Notes: generated by a model not told the origin, from the letters alone. A stretch of DNA of 64,000 nucleotides from Candidatus Rifleibacteriota bacterium (GCA_015233155.1 JADFYG010000002.1:46734-110733), one strand, 5' to 3'; shown: positions 20,956-29,835, counted from the first letter of the stretch. Program-made: numbers and translations.

Positions 20956-22005
20956 TTATTTTTTTCTGCGACGATGCCGGGCAATAGCAACACGCACCAA
21001 CCCATCCACAGCCTCGCGATACCCTAGGCCCATTTCAGGCAGAGAACGGGCAAATCCAGCATCATCAGACAAATCCGGATTCGGATTTACTTCTAATACC
21101 CAAGTCAAATTTTCATTATCAATGCGAAAATCTATCCTGGCATACCCCGATAAATCGAGAGCTGAAAAAATAGAGAGTGCTGTGTCTCGTACAATCCGAT
21201 CAACTGCATGTTGCAGATTTGCCGGAGATTTGACCGGCGTAGATTTATAATAATTCGAATTTTCGACCCATTTGGCTTCGTAAGTCACTATTGGTGGTAA
21301 TTCTGAAGGCAACGTTGAAAAATCGATCTCGTTAATACCTGTTTTTAAACCATTTTCGGTCTCAAGCACCGCAACGTTTACCTCGCGGCCAGTTATAAAA
21401 CGCTCAATCAGCACGGGTATTCCAAAGCGCGCAGCAAGTAATTCAAAACGGCTCCGGGCCGTTTCGGCATTTCGAACCACGCTTCCTGCATCGATACCAA
21501 GTGATGCGTCTTCGGCCGCAGGTTTTAAAATCGCAGGCCAGATATTCCACTCGTCAAGATCTGAAACACACCCCAAGGTAAGACACTCGGGAGTTCGCAC
21601 GCCGAGCGAAGCAAAAAGGGCCTTTGTCGTCACCTTATCTACCAGCATCGCAAGCGCGCCGGGAGGATTTCCCGTGAAAGGGATGTCCAGCCAGGATAAC
21701 AAATATGGCACAGCCGCTTCGAGCCTGCTGTCTCCGCCTATGGTTTCACAAAGATTGAACACCGCATCAGGTGCAGCATCCCTCAACCCTGCTATGACAT
21801 CTTCCGGACGGTTACCTGCTTGCAACATTACTACATCATGTCCGGACTCGAGAAGGGCATTGGCAACGGACCATGCTACGCCCTCAACAGCCCGGTCTGA
21901 TATAGCTTCACTTTCCCAGCGCTCACCTGAGGCGGATGCTGTTTCCGATTCAAGTGGCAATACGACGGGGGATGCTGGAGAATTTGAAAGAACGACGACA
22001 CGCAT
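20956..22005 (-). CDS. D-Ala-D-Ala-ligase-like ATP-grasp enzyme (second of tandem pair)
   Basis: VLIERFITGREVNVAVLE, YARIDFRIDNENLTWVLEVNPNPDLS; start at MRVVVLSNSP. Confidence 0.88.
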   Translation of the reverse strand: MRVVVLSNSPASPVVLPLESETASASGERWESEAISDRAVEGVAWSVANALLESGHDVVMLQAGNRPEDVIAGLRDAAPDAVFNLCETIGGDSRLEAAVPYLLSWLDIPFTGNPPGALAMLVDKVTTKALFASLGVRTPECLTLGCVSDLDEWNIWPAILKPAAEDASLGIDAGSVVRNAETARSRFELLAARFGIPVLIERFITGREVNVAVLETENGLKTGINEIDFSTLPSELPPIVTYEAKWVENSNYYKSTPVKSPANLQHAVDRIVRDTALSIFSALDLSGYARIDFRIDNENLTWVLEVNPNPDLSDDAGFARSLPEMGLGYREAVDGLVRVAIARHRRRKK

Positions 22006-22007
22006 CT

Positions 22008-23021
22008 TCAGGATACGCCCACACGTGAACCTGAAATCGCAAGCCCGGTACGACGAAAGGCCTGCTGCAAAATTCGACCGATCAGATCGTGATAAGTTAT
22101 ATCCATGCCACGGCACAGCAATACCAAATCGCTCTTTATTGGCGAAAGCCCCGGAAGAGGATTTGCCTCAATAAAGCACGGTTCTCCGTCAGCTGCAAAA
22201 CGAAAATCGATACGTGCAAAATCACGACAACCAAGAGCTATGAATGCCTCGGTAGCCACTTGTTCTACAGCTTTTCGGGTATTTTCCGAAAAGCGTGGCG
22301 GTGAATGATAATCTATCTGATTTTTGTAATCACGTTTCGCTTCGAGAGAATAGACAAATTCACCTAGCGGAGTATGGCGTGGAGCTATTTCCATGATTCC
22401 AAGGATCTCAGGATGTTCGTTGCCAAGCACTCCGACTGTGCACTCAACGCCAGGTAAAAACTCTTCGACCAATACCGGTCCTTCATACATCCTGATCATT
22501 TCTGCAATGTCGCTCGGTGCAGTTATCGGGTCGGTCAGACGCGATCGATTACGAATTCCCTTGCTGGATCCCTCCGCATTCGGTTTTGCCAATAACGGAA
22601 ACGGCATTCCGGATAAATCGATCCTGTCCGGATGAATGAACAATCTACCAGCCGCCGTTCTTACTCTTCCCTTCAACACGCGTTTTGCCAAGTCTTTATC
22701 GAGAGTAATACCAAGGGTTATGGCATCAGAGCCTGAATAGGACACACCCAGCATTTCGCATACCGCCGGAACCTGCGATTCACGGCATCTTCCGGTCAGC
22801 CCCTCGGCAATGTTGAAAACAAAATCATACTTCCCGCGCTCCAGGACAGCGGGAAAAGTGCGATCGGCTTCAATCGGATCGACCGTATGACCATGCGCCG
22901 CAATCGCTTCAGCAATTGCATCGATGGTTTCCGGAGCATCGAATTCTTCATACAGGTCGTCCGGGCGGTGATCGGCAAGCCGATATCGGTCTGAGCGGTT
23001 ACAGGCCAGTGCCAGTCGCAC
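22008..23021 (-). CDS. D-Ala-D-Ala-ligase-like ATP-grasp enzyme (first of tandem pair)
   Basis: PLLAKPNAEGSSKGI, VLVEEFLPGVECTVGVLG, FARIDFRFAADGEPCFIEANPLPGLSP. Confidence 0.9.
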   Translation of the reverse strand: MRLALACNRSDRYRLADHRPDDLYEEFDAPETIDAIAEAIAAHGHTVDPIEADRTFPAVLERGKYDFVFNIAEGLTGRCRESQVPAVCEMLGVSYSGSDAITLGITLDKDLAKRVLKGRVRTAAGRLFIHPDRIDLSGMPFPLLAKPNAEGSSKGIRNRSRLTDPITAPSDIAEMIRMYEGPVLVEEFLPGVECTVGVLGNEHPEILGIMEIAPRHTPLGEFVYSLEAKRDYKNQIDYHSPPRFSENTRKAVEQVATEAFIALGCRDFARIDFRFAADGEPCFIEANPLPGLSPIKSDLVLLCRGMDITYHDLIGRILQQAFRRTGLAISGSRVGVS

Positions 23022-24267
23022 GAAGACGTCTCCTGATCATACGGCGGGATTCGTAAGGCGTAATGGCAGACATCTGCCCCGACAAAATAGCGGACACACC
23101 ACCACTTGTGCGGTGATTTTGTGTTTCGATGCGCTCCCCCGATTCACGATACCCGACGATAACACCTTCATAGTTACGTAGAACACTCATCTGCTCGGAC
23201 TGACTGATCAAATAATTCGGCATGACCGGAATCTTGCCCGTGCCTTCAGGACCGTCAACCACAAATGTCGGAATCGAGAAGCCCGTAGTATGACCGCGCA
23301 GACTTTCCATGATTTCAATGCCTTTGCTGACGCGGGTTCGGAAATGCTCCACACCTTCGACCTGATCACATTGAAACAGATAATATGGACGCACCTTTGC
23401 GCGAACCAGTTTGCGGCAGAGACTTTTGATAATCTCCGGATCGTCATTGATGCCGCGCAACAACACCGACTGATTGTTTACACAGACGCCATGCCGAATA
23501 AGTCTGTCGACCGCTGCTGCCGCTTCTTCTGTTATTTCATTAGGATGATTGAACTGCGTGTTTACCCAGATCGGACCGTATCGATCAAGCACCTCGCACA
23601 ATTCTTTATCGATGCGCATAGGAACAGTCACAGGCGTGCGCGTTCCAATGCGTATGATTTCAACATGCGGAATCGCGCGTAATCGCTTGAGGATATGTTC
23701 AAGCCGCCAGGTCGGCAGCGTGAACGGATCGCCCCCCGACAGAATGACATCGCGAATAGAAGGAGTCCGGCGTATGTAGTTTATCATCTTGGATATCGAG
23801 GTCTCGCCAACATTGGCATCAGAAGCATGCCAAATGCGCTTGCGCGTGCAATGCCGGCAAAACATCGCACAAGCATTGGTAACTACGAGTAGTGCGCGAT
23901 CTTCATAACGATGTGTCAGACCCGGAACCGGCATGTCATCTTCTTCCGATAAGGGATCTGCTTTGCCATAATCGGCCATCTGCAACTCGCGTGTTTCCGG
24001 AAGTGCCTGTCGAAGGATAGGATCATTCGGATCATCGGGGTTTGCCAGAGAAAGATAATATGGCGTTATTGCCGTGCGAAATCTCTCTTCAACCAATGTC
24101 ATCTCGGCAATGCGCCGGGAATCCAGGTGGAGATAGTTTTGTAGTGAAGCGGCGGAGACGATGCGTTTGCGCATCTGCCACTGCCAGTTGTCCCATTCGT
24201 CGTGCTTTGCGATGCTCTTAAGTGGGAGCTCGCACTGGCTCCCAAGCGTTTCCTGCTGTTCTTCCAT
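22999..24267 (-). CDS. KamA-family radical SAM aminomutase (lysine 2,3-aminomutase-like)
   Basis: CAMFCRHCTRKR, ILSGGDPFTLP, QCDQVEGVEHFRTRVSKGIEIMESLRGHTTGFSIPTFVVDGPEGTGKIPVMPNY; alternative TTG start at 24363. Confidence 0.9.
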   Translation of the reverse strand: MEEQQETLGSQCELPLKSIAKHDEWDNWQWQMRKRIVSAASLQNYLHLDSRRIAEMTLVEERFRTAITPYYLSLANPDDPNDPILRQALPETRELQMADYGKADPLSEEDDMPVPGLTHRYEDRALLVVTNACAMFCRHCTRKRIWHASDANVGETSISKMINYIRRTPSIRDVILSGGDPFTLPTWRLEHILKRLRAIPHVEIIRIGTRTPVTVPMRIDKELCEVLDRYGPIWVNTQFNHPNEITEEAAAAVDRLIRHGVCVNNQSVLLRGINDDPEIIKSLCRKLVRAKVRPYYLFQCDQVEGVEHFRTRVSKGIEIMESLRGHTTGFSIPTFVVDGPEGTGKIPVMPNYLISQSEQMSVLRNYEGVIVGYRESGERIETQNHRTSGGVSAILSGQMSAITPYESRRMIRRRLRATGTGL

Positions 24268-24486
24268 TACTTTCTGTCCGAATCCGGCTCTACTTGCCGT
24301 TGTTCCGGGAATTCCTTGCCGGTTTCCCCGGATCCTTGTCGTCAGGCTTTCGCCCACTGCCAACCAAATTCTTTCGCATCGTTTTCCGGAGCATTATAGG
24401 AACAATCACATCAACCGCTCCCGGAAATCCGGCAAACCAGGGTTTTAAGCGATCCTCTCGCGAGAGACACCCTGGCGATGCCGCTC

Positions 24487-24657
24487 TCAAACGACTCTGC
24501 CGCCTTGTGTGACGGCCTGCCCGCGTGATTCAGGGGCAATAAAAAAGCCACCCGAGGACGGGGGGCGTTTGAAAGCGTTGGTAAGCAGATTTTTAGAGGC
24601 GCCGCATCTCAGACGGTCGCGCCGCTTCATTAGTGAGGCGATGTCTTCACCTGACAT
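24487..24657 (-). CDS. Candidate small ORF (56 aa) upstream of the KamA operon
   Basis: Read by eye: MSGEDIASLMKRRDRLRCGASKNLLTNAFKRPPSSGGFFIAPESRGQAVTQGGRVV*; preceded by aaggag; below the 60-aa cutoff of the supplied track. Confidence 0.4.
   Translation of the reverse strand: MSGEDIASLMKRRDRLRCGASKNLLTNAFKRPPSSGGFFIAPESRGQAVTQGGRVV
24538..24566 (-). terminator. Intrinsic terminator-like hairpin in the KamA operon leader
   Basis: On - strand: gccccccg-tcct-cgggtggc-ttttttatt. Confidence 0.65.
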
Positions 24658-24847
24658 TTATTTTGTCACTCCTTATGCAATTAAGGTTCAAATCTCTATT
24701 TCGTCTTCCTTATAGCATTTCATCGTCCAACCCACAAGACCTAAATACAAAAAAGTCCTACTTTTTTTTATTTTTTCCCCAAATGGGCATCTCGGGTGAT
24801 GAATAACCAAAGCACCTGATCGTATCGAATAATGAGGGAGAAAAGCC

Positions 24848-25831
24848 ATGATGTGCTGTTCCGCTTGTCCGTTTCATCCCGTCAGCGGTGGCGGGGAAAC
24901 CTTCTGCAAGAGTCCGAGATGTTCCTCGGGGCCCGGTGATAATTGCACCTCTGCTTCGACTTTCAACTCAGATAAAGATGTAAGATGCAAAATTTCACCA
25001 CTTCAGACATGTTTTCAGGATGAATATGTTTTCATGCACCTGAAACGCGAAGACCGGCTTGCCATTGAACTTGCGGTTTTCACCCTCGATACTTTCGTCG
25101 CCACTCGCAATCGAAAACGAGTTCGTGAGCTGTTGAGCACTGCACCTGATAGCTCACGTAACATACTCTGGAATCGCCTTTCCAGACAGGAGCCACGCAA
25201 TCTGTGGCTTCTGAATCCACTTTTCGAGGCCGCCGGACTCCCCGCACGCAATTCATTTCCAACTATCGACCCTGATAGCATGGAAGATAACACGACCTAT
25301 CTGCAGGCGGTCGCTTACCCCAGAGAAAAATGGGCCGTAAACACTTTAGTAAGTCAGCCCGACTCAAATGCATTCTTCTCAGTTACATCAATGATGCAGA
25401 AATCCAATGACACAAGAGAAATTCAACCATATCGACAGGACTCCAATCGTATGATGAATCTGGAAACATTCTCCCACAACTTTCACGTTGCCGAGGGAAG
25501 TCCTGACAAGATTCCCTCTCCGGTTTTTCGAAAAAAAAACATCGATAAAGGGGCGCTCTCCGCTGACGCTCCTGAAGATGCCGCCGGCTTTGCCTGTCGA
25601 ATCCTTAATCGCGCTATTTCCATACGCAACTCGGAAACAGTATGTGAACTGTTCGAAATCGTTCCGACATGGGTTCGTTCACAACTATGGCGATATTTTT
25701 TGACCTTCCATGATGCCGATCTGGACCTTCTCAACCCTATTTTCGAACGCTGCGAACTGCCCCCGATTGAACGTGGTGATCGTCCAATCGCCATATCCGC
25801 GTATCGAGAAGCTTTATGGAATGAGATATAA
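24848..25831 (+). CDS. Hypothetical protein: Cys-rich N-terminus plus two copies of an unrecognised helical repeat
   Basis: RNRKRVRELLSTAPDSSRNILWNRLS...LWLLNPLFEAAGLPA vs RNSETVCELFEIVPTWVRSQLWRYFL...LDLLNPIFERCELPP. Confidence 0.65.
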   Translation: MMCCSACPFHPVSGGGETFCKSPRCSSGPGDNCTSASTFNSDKDVRCKISPLQTCFQDEYVFMHLKREDRLAIELAVFTLDTFVATRNRKRVRELLSTAPDSSRNILWNRLSRQEPRNLWLLNPLFEAAGLPARNSFPTIDPDSMEDNTTYLQAVAYPREKWAVNTLVSQPDSNAFFSVTSMMQKSNDTREIQPYRQDSNRMMNLETFSHNFHVAEGSPDKIPSPVFRKKNIDKGALSADAPEDAAGFACRILNRAISIRNSETVCELFEIVPTWVRSQLWRYFLTFHDADLDLLNPIFERCELPPIERGDRPIAISAYREALWNEI

Positions 25832-25876
25832 GCAGATAGAATGAAGAGCAACCTGCAAAATTATTTGTCATGCCGG

Positions 25877-25925
25877 GGCGAGGCATGCCTCGCCATTTGT
25901 AGAGGCGGGTTTCAAACCCGCCTCT
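25877..25925. repeat. Two adjacent small palindromes
   Basis: ggcgaggcatgcctcgcc and agaggcgggtttcaaacccgcctct. Confidence 0.85.
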
Positions 25926-25985
25926 ATGTGATAATCATGAATATTGCAAGAACCTGTGAAGTCATGAAATATGCGAGGTGTTTCA

Positions 25986-26567
25986 ATGAATAGTCTTGTT
26001 GAACAAACATCTGACAGACGATTTCGGCTGGGAAGGCTTATTTCCGGCGGCCAAACCGGCGTTGACAGAATGGCTCTGGACACAGCAATGAAGCTCGGCA
26101 TTTGTGTCGCGGGCTGGTGTCCTGCCGGCCGCCTTTCTGAAACCGGGCCAATACCTGCACTTTATCCACTTATTGAAACGACCACGCCACGCTACGCCGC
26201 CCGCACGCGCATGAACGTCCGCGACTCCGATGCCACGCTCATCTTTACCTGGGGCACGGCAGCAGGTGGCACCGCTCTCTCAGCCACTTTTGCAAAAGCC
26301 ATGAAGCGTCCACATCTGATGCTCGATATGCAAAAATGTCACATCGAAACTGCTGTCGATGAACTTTTGACCTGGCTGAAGCGTGAACAGCCAACTACCC
26401 TCAATGTTGCTGGCCCACGCGCGACTGAAGCGCCAGAACTGATGGAACATGTCAGAAACGTGCTGACAATAGCAGTCGCCCCCGTAGAATTATTTGACGC
26501 TCCTCCATGGCCCCCTCCATCCCGTAAACCCGTGCGTCCCAGAACGCTGCCACTGCCTGATTTATAA
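25986..26567 (+). CDS. Putative molybdenum-carrier-like (Rossmann) protein
   Basis: LISGGQTGVDRMALDTAMKLG, GWCPAGRLSETGPIPALYPL, RTRMNVRDSDATLIF. Confidence 0.8.
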   Translation: MNSLVEQTSDRRFRLGRLISGGQTGVDRMALDTAMKLGICVAGWCPAGRLSETGPIPALYPLIETTTPRYAARTRMNVRDSDATLIFTWGTAAGGTALSATFAKAMKRPHLMLDMQKCHIETAVDELLTWLKREQPTTLNVAGPRATEAPELMEHVRNVLTIAVAPVELFDAPPWPPPSRKPVRPRTLPLPDL

Positions 26568-26610
26568 AGTAAGATGATGTTCATGCCAAGATATGATGCA
26601 CCAACGATAG

Positions 26611-26630
26611 GGGCGACCCGGCGGTCGCCC
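26611..26630. repeat. Small palindrome gggcgacc-cggc-ggtcgccc
   Basis: Perfect 8-bp stem; related in style to repeats at 874 and 62210. Confidence 0.8.
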
Positions 26631-26662
26631 GGGGAGTGAGCGCAAACATTTTTTTGATCGTA

Positions 26663-27880
26663 TTATTTCCAAATGCCTGGTATAGGGGTCTTACATGAAG
26701 GGCATGCCCCATCAACGATACGCATGGAAGTGAGTGAATAGCCGATACGGCCAACCAATTCCATCTTGCAGTTTGGACACCATGTTGTCTCTCCCGGGTG
26801 ACCAGGAACATTTCCCAGGTAAACGAAGGAAAGACCGGCTTCCATGGCTGATTCACGAGCTCTGGTCAAAATTTCAACGGGAGTGGGTGGTAAATTGCGC
26901 AATTGAAATGTCGGGTGAAACCTGGACAAAAAAAGCGAAACATTTTTTCCGACATGTGTGACGATCCAGTCAAACATGCTCCTTAGAATCACGAGATCAT
27001 CATTCATTCCCGGAACCATGAGCGTCACAATATCGACAAACGTAGATGTTTTTGCCGCCAGTTCCAGCGCCGCCAGAACTGGCGCCAGACGTCCTCCGCA
27101 GACGGTGCGATAGAAACGTTCGGAGAATCCCTTAAGATCAACCTTGAAAACATCAAGGTGCGGAAGCAATTCGGCAAGCGGTTCTGGATTAATATAACCA
27201 CATGACACCATGACATTATACAAACCTCGAGAATGCGATAACCGCGCAGTGTCAAGCATGTATTCATAAAATATGGTCGGTTCGGTATACGTGTAAGCTA
27301 TACTGCGGCAACCATCCGCAATAGCGGCATCTACAAGTTTTTCAGGCGGCATGTTCAACGCATCGACATCTTCCGGGTTTGCCTGAGAAATCTGCCAGTT
27401 CTGACAATATCGACAACTCAACAGGCATCCGGCGGTGGCAAAAGAGAATGCCGTGCTTCCCGGTAAGAGATGAAATACAGGCTTCTTCTCAATAGGATCG
27501 ATCGCGAGTGAACACGGACGACCGTAGACAAGTGTCGCGAGACGATTTTCAAGACTGACGCGCACACGACATCGCCCGCGTTGGTAAGCGCGCAGTTCGC
27601 AGAAGGTCGGACACAACGTGCATCGAATACGACCAGACGGGGTTTTTTCCCAGTATTTAGCTTCGCGAGGAACAAAGCCCGCTTTTTCAAGACGCTCCAG
27701 CTTTTCGCGAGCAACACGCTCGTCAAACGAGGCTTCTTCTGTGAGAGGTATTTTGGTGTTCATGGAACCAGGCATGCCATGACTGTATGTGCGTGCTGTC
27801 TCTTCCAGCAGCATACCGCCTATTCCCACAGTGCCGGCAATCGTGCAAATATCAGCGAGAAATTGGCGACGTGAAATCAT
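26663..27880 (-). CDS. AmrS-like (AmmeMemoRadiSam) radical SAM enzyme with Tat-type signal
   Basis: MISRRQFLADICTIAGTVGIGGM; CLLSCRYCQNWQISQ; YTYTEPTIFYEYMLDTA; C-terminal CPNC...CPSC. Confidence 0.85.
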   Translation of the reverse strand: MISRRQFLADICTIAGTVGIGGMLLEETARTYSHGMPGSMNTKIPLTEEASFDERVAREKLERLEKAGFVPREAKYWEKTPSGRIRCTLCPTFCELRAYQRGRCRVRVSLENRLATLVYGRPCSLAIDPIEKKPVFHLLPGSTAFSFATAGCLLSCRYCQNWQISQANPEDVDALNMPPEKLVDAAIADGCRSIAYTYTEPTIFYEYMLDTARLSHSRGLYNVMVSCGYINPEPLAELLPHLDVFKVDLKGFSERFYRTVCGGRLAPVLAALELAAKTSTFVDIVTLMVPGMNDDLVILRSMFDWIVTHVGKNVSLFLSRFHPTFQLRNLPPTPVEILTRARESAMEAGLSFVYLGNVPGHPGETTWCPNCKMELVGRIGYSLTSMRIVDGACPSCKTPIPGIWK

Positions 27881-29361
27881 GAATTCGGTTTCGTGTCGCT
27901 TGACGAAATGTCTGATTTATCTGATTTAATTGTCGTCCCACCGTTTGCTTCAAAATCGATATTATCGATATCGGAGACTTTGGCATGCTTCACTTCTGGT
28001 GTAATATATGCTGTGTCCGTCATTTCAACATCAATCGTTTTTGAAATGATCTCAAAAGATCGTCTACCGCGAACTGTGGCGCAAAGGGTTTCCAGATCCT
28101 CAAATATTGGACTCATCGGACAAAGCACCCGGCAATAAAAACGCTTGAAAACGATTGAACCGATTATAGCAAATATAGCAAGTAGAAAACCGAAGAAACC
28201 CTGGTTGCGCATAAATAAAGCGGAAAATACTTCCAGACGCTCACCGGGAAAAGAAGATATGGTTGCGGTAGCAATAAGTCCGCACCAAAAAAGTGTATGA
28301 CCTATTCCTCGTGGAAGTGTGACGGAATCACGACCTTCCAAAGATAAAGGGAAAAAAGAATCGTTTGAGATAGAGAAAGGTTGTAATGAGGGATTTTTGT
28401 CTCCGCTGATATGGGTGAGGGACAGTCCTTCACAAATAATGGTTTCCTGTATCAAACCCATGGGACAAAGGCTCGCGCAATAACCACGTGGTCGTTTAAT
28501 GATTACTAAAAACGCAATAACGGCAAATATAAGCCATAGTTCGGGCAAATGTATTATCGCATTTGGAGATCTAAGAAAGATCTGCAGATGAGCGAATGAT
28601 AGAAACTGTCCGGCGACAAAGCCGATGAGAAGAGCGGATATGCCTGTCACAATTTTACGTGGCATGCAAGTATTGTTGAATTGTAAGATCAAGGCAAGCG
28701 CAACAGCGATCCAGGGAATTCCAGATCCATGGAAATAATGCGAAACATCCTGTACCGATTCTCCGGTCGCACGATCAAGTGATGCCCTGATCCCGTCACG
28801 AATCGCTCTGATCGTAACTGTTGCCTGCGCTATTCCGTCAAAATCTTCGCCTATGACAAGTTTCGATTTGCGCGATTTTCCCTTGAACTGATCGAGAAAC
28901 CAGGATTCCTCAATGCCGGAGACAAACGTCGGCGTTTCGGTGTGATGAAGTACAACTACTCCCGTGACGGTTTCCGATGCATCAATACCAACAAGCAGTT
29001 CGACGGGACCAGCATAGCCAACAATCGAAGGAGCAATCTCGGAGGTGATAAACGCCTTCCAGACAACGGCACCTGATGAATCTGTCCCCTCGAACGCAGC
29101 ACCCATAGACTGAATTTGGGCACTCGTTTTATAAGATGCAGATGAGGAAGCCGCGTCGGCCGATGTGATCGGACGCAATGAAATATCATTTGGAGCGATT
29201 GTTCGGGCCCGTTCCAGCAGATCTTTCAAACCGCTGCTGTCGATGGACTGGCGATGATATGTTCCGGCAACATCGCCACCAGCCATCTGCCGCATGGCGC
29301 TGACTCTTACCAGCAACATTAATAGGATGGTTATCCCAAGATAAAACCATCTCTTCCTCAT
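27877..29361 (-). CDS. Membrane protein with FMN-binding domain and NapH/NosR-like CxxxCP motifs
   Basis: FDGIAQATVTIRAIRDGIRAS; multiple TM helices; GYCASLCPMGLIQE and FYCRVLCPMSPIFED; 4-bp overlap with the AmrS-like ORF. Confidence 0.78.
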   Translation of the reverse strand: MRKRWFYLGITILLMLLVRVSAMRQMAGGDVAGTYHRQSIDSSGLKDLLERARTIAPNDISLRPITSADAASSSASYKTSAQIQSMGAAFEGTDSSGAVVWKAFITSEIAPSIVGYAGPVELLVGIDASETVTGVVVLHHTETPTFVSGIEESWFLDQFKGKSRKSKLVIGEDFDGIAQATVTIRAIRDGIRASLDRATGESVQDVSHYFHGSGIPWIAVALALILQFNNTCMPRKIVTGISALLIGFVAGQFLSFAHLQIFLRSPNAIIHLPELWLIFAVIAFLVIIKRPRGYCASLCPMGLIQETIICEGLSLTHISGDKNPSLQPFSISNDSFFPLSLEGRDSVTLPRGIGHTLFWCGLIATATISSFPGERLEVFSALFMRNQGFFGFLLAIFAIIGSIVFKRFYCRVLCPMSPIFEDLETLCATVRGRRSFEIISKTIDVEMTDTAYITPEVKHAKVSDIDNIDFEANGGTTIKSDKSDISSSDTKPNS

Positions 29362-29476
29362 AAGGGAATTATATCACTCTCCATAAATACGCACATACTT
29401 GGGCGGCAATCAAGGCAAACGGAAAATGACAACAAAAAGTCCTCGTTTGCCCTGGGAGGCAACTCGATTGGATACA

Positions 29477-29509
29477 TAAAAAAAGACCCGGGCTGTGAAG
29501 CGCGGGTCT
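29477..29509 (-). terminator. Intrinsic terminator-like hairpin upstream of the 29361 (-) operon
   Basis: - strand: agacccgcgcttcacagcccgggtct followed by T-tract. Confidence 0.6.
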
Positions 29510-29706
29510 GAAACATAAGGAGGCAAACAATTGCATGATCCTTTTCGTCCAAAGATGATGTTTTGATGAGCTTTTTCGTGCGCATGACAACAAACATCAA
29601 TAAACAAACTCATACAAATTTGGAGCGAGCCCAATGAATACAGGTTTTCGCGGAGATGATTTTTTTTCAATGATACGTATCAAAGCTAACCGAAAAAGAA
29701 AAAGAA

Positions 29707-29775
29707 TTCACCGCCGAGGCGCAGAGACCCTCTATCAGATGCATTTTCTCTGCGCCTCCGCGTCTCTGCGGTGAA
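29707..29775. repeat. Imperfect inverted repeat, 69 bp
   Basis: ttcaccgc..ggcgcagaga ... tctctgcgcc..gcggtgaa. Confidence 0.85.
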
Positions 29776-29835
29776 AGAAACGTCGATTTTTCAATAAGTT
29801 AGCTTTCATGCGAATTGTTGTTTTTTTTACATTGC

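Noticed and set aside
24541-24660. Lysine riboswitch ahead of the KamA operon
   Set aside because: An agaggcgc string exists but on the + strand and without the rest of the L-box; wrong orientation for the operon.
24750-24780. A/T hairpin aaaaaagtcctactttttttt as a terminator
   Set aside because: Stem is almost entirely A-T and the fold is weak; not listed as a feature.
29410-29670. 86-aa and overlapping - strand ORFs in the leader of the FMN/AmrS operon
   Set aside because: No convincing RBS or domain; spans the terminator hairpin; better treated as leader.
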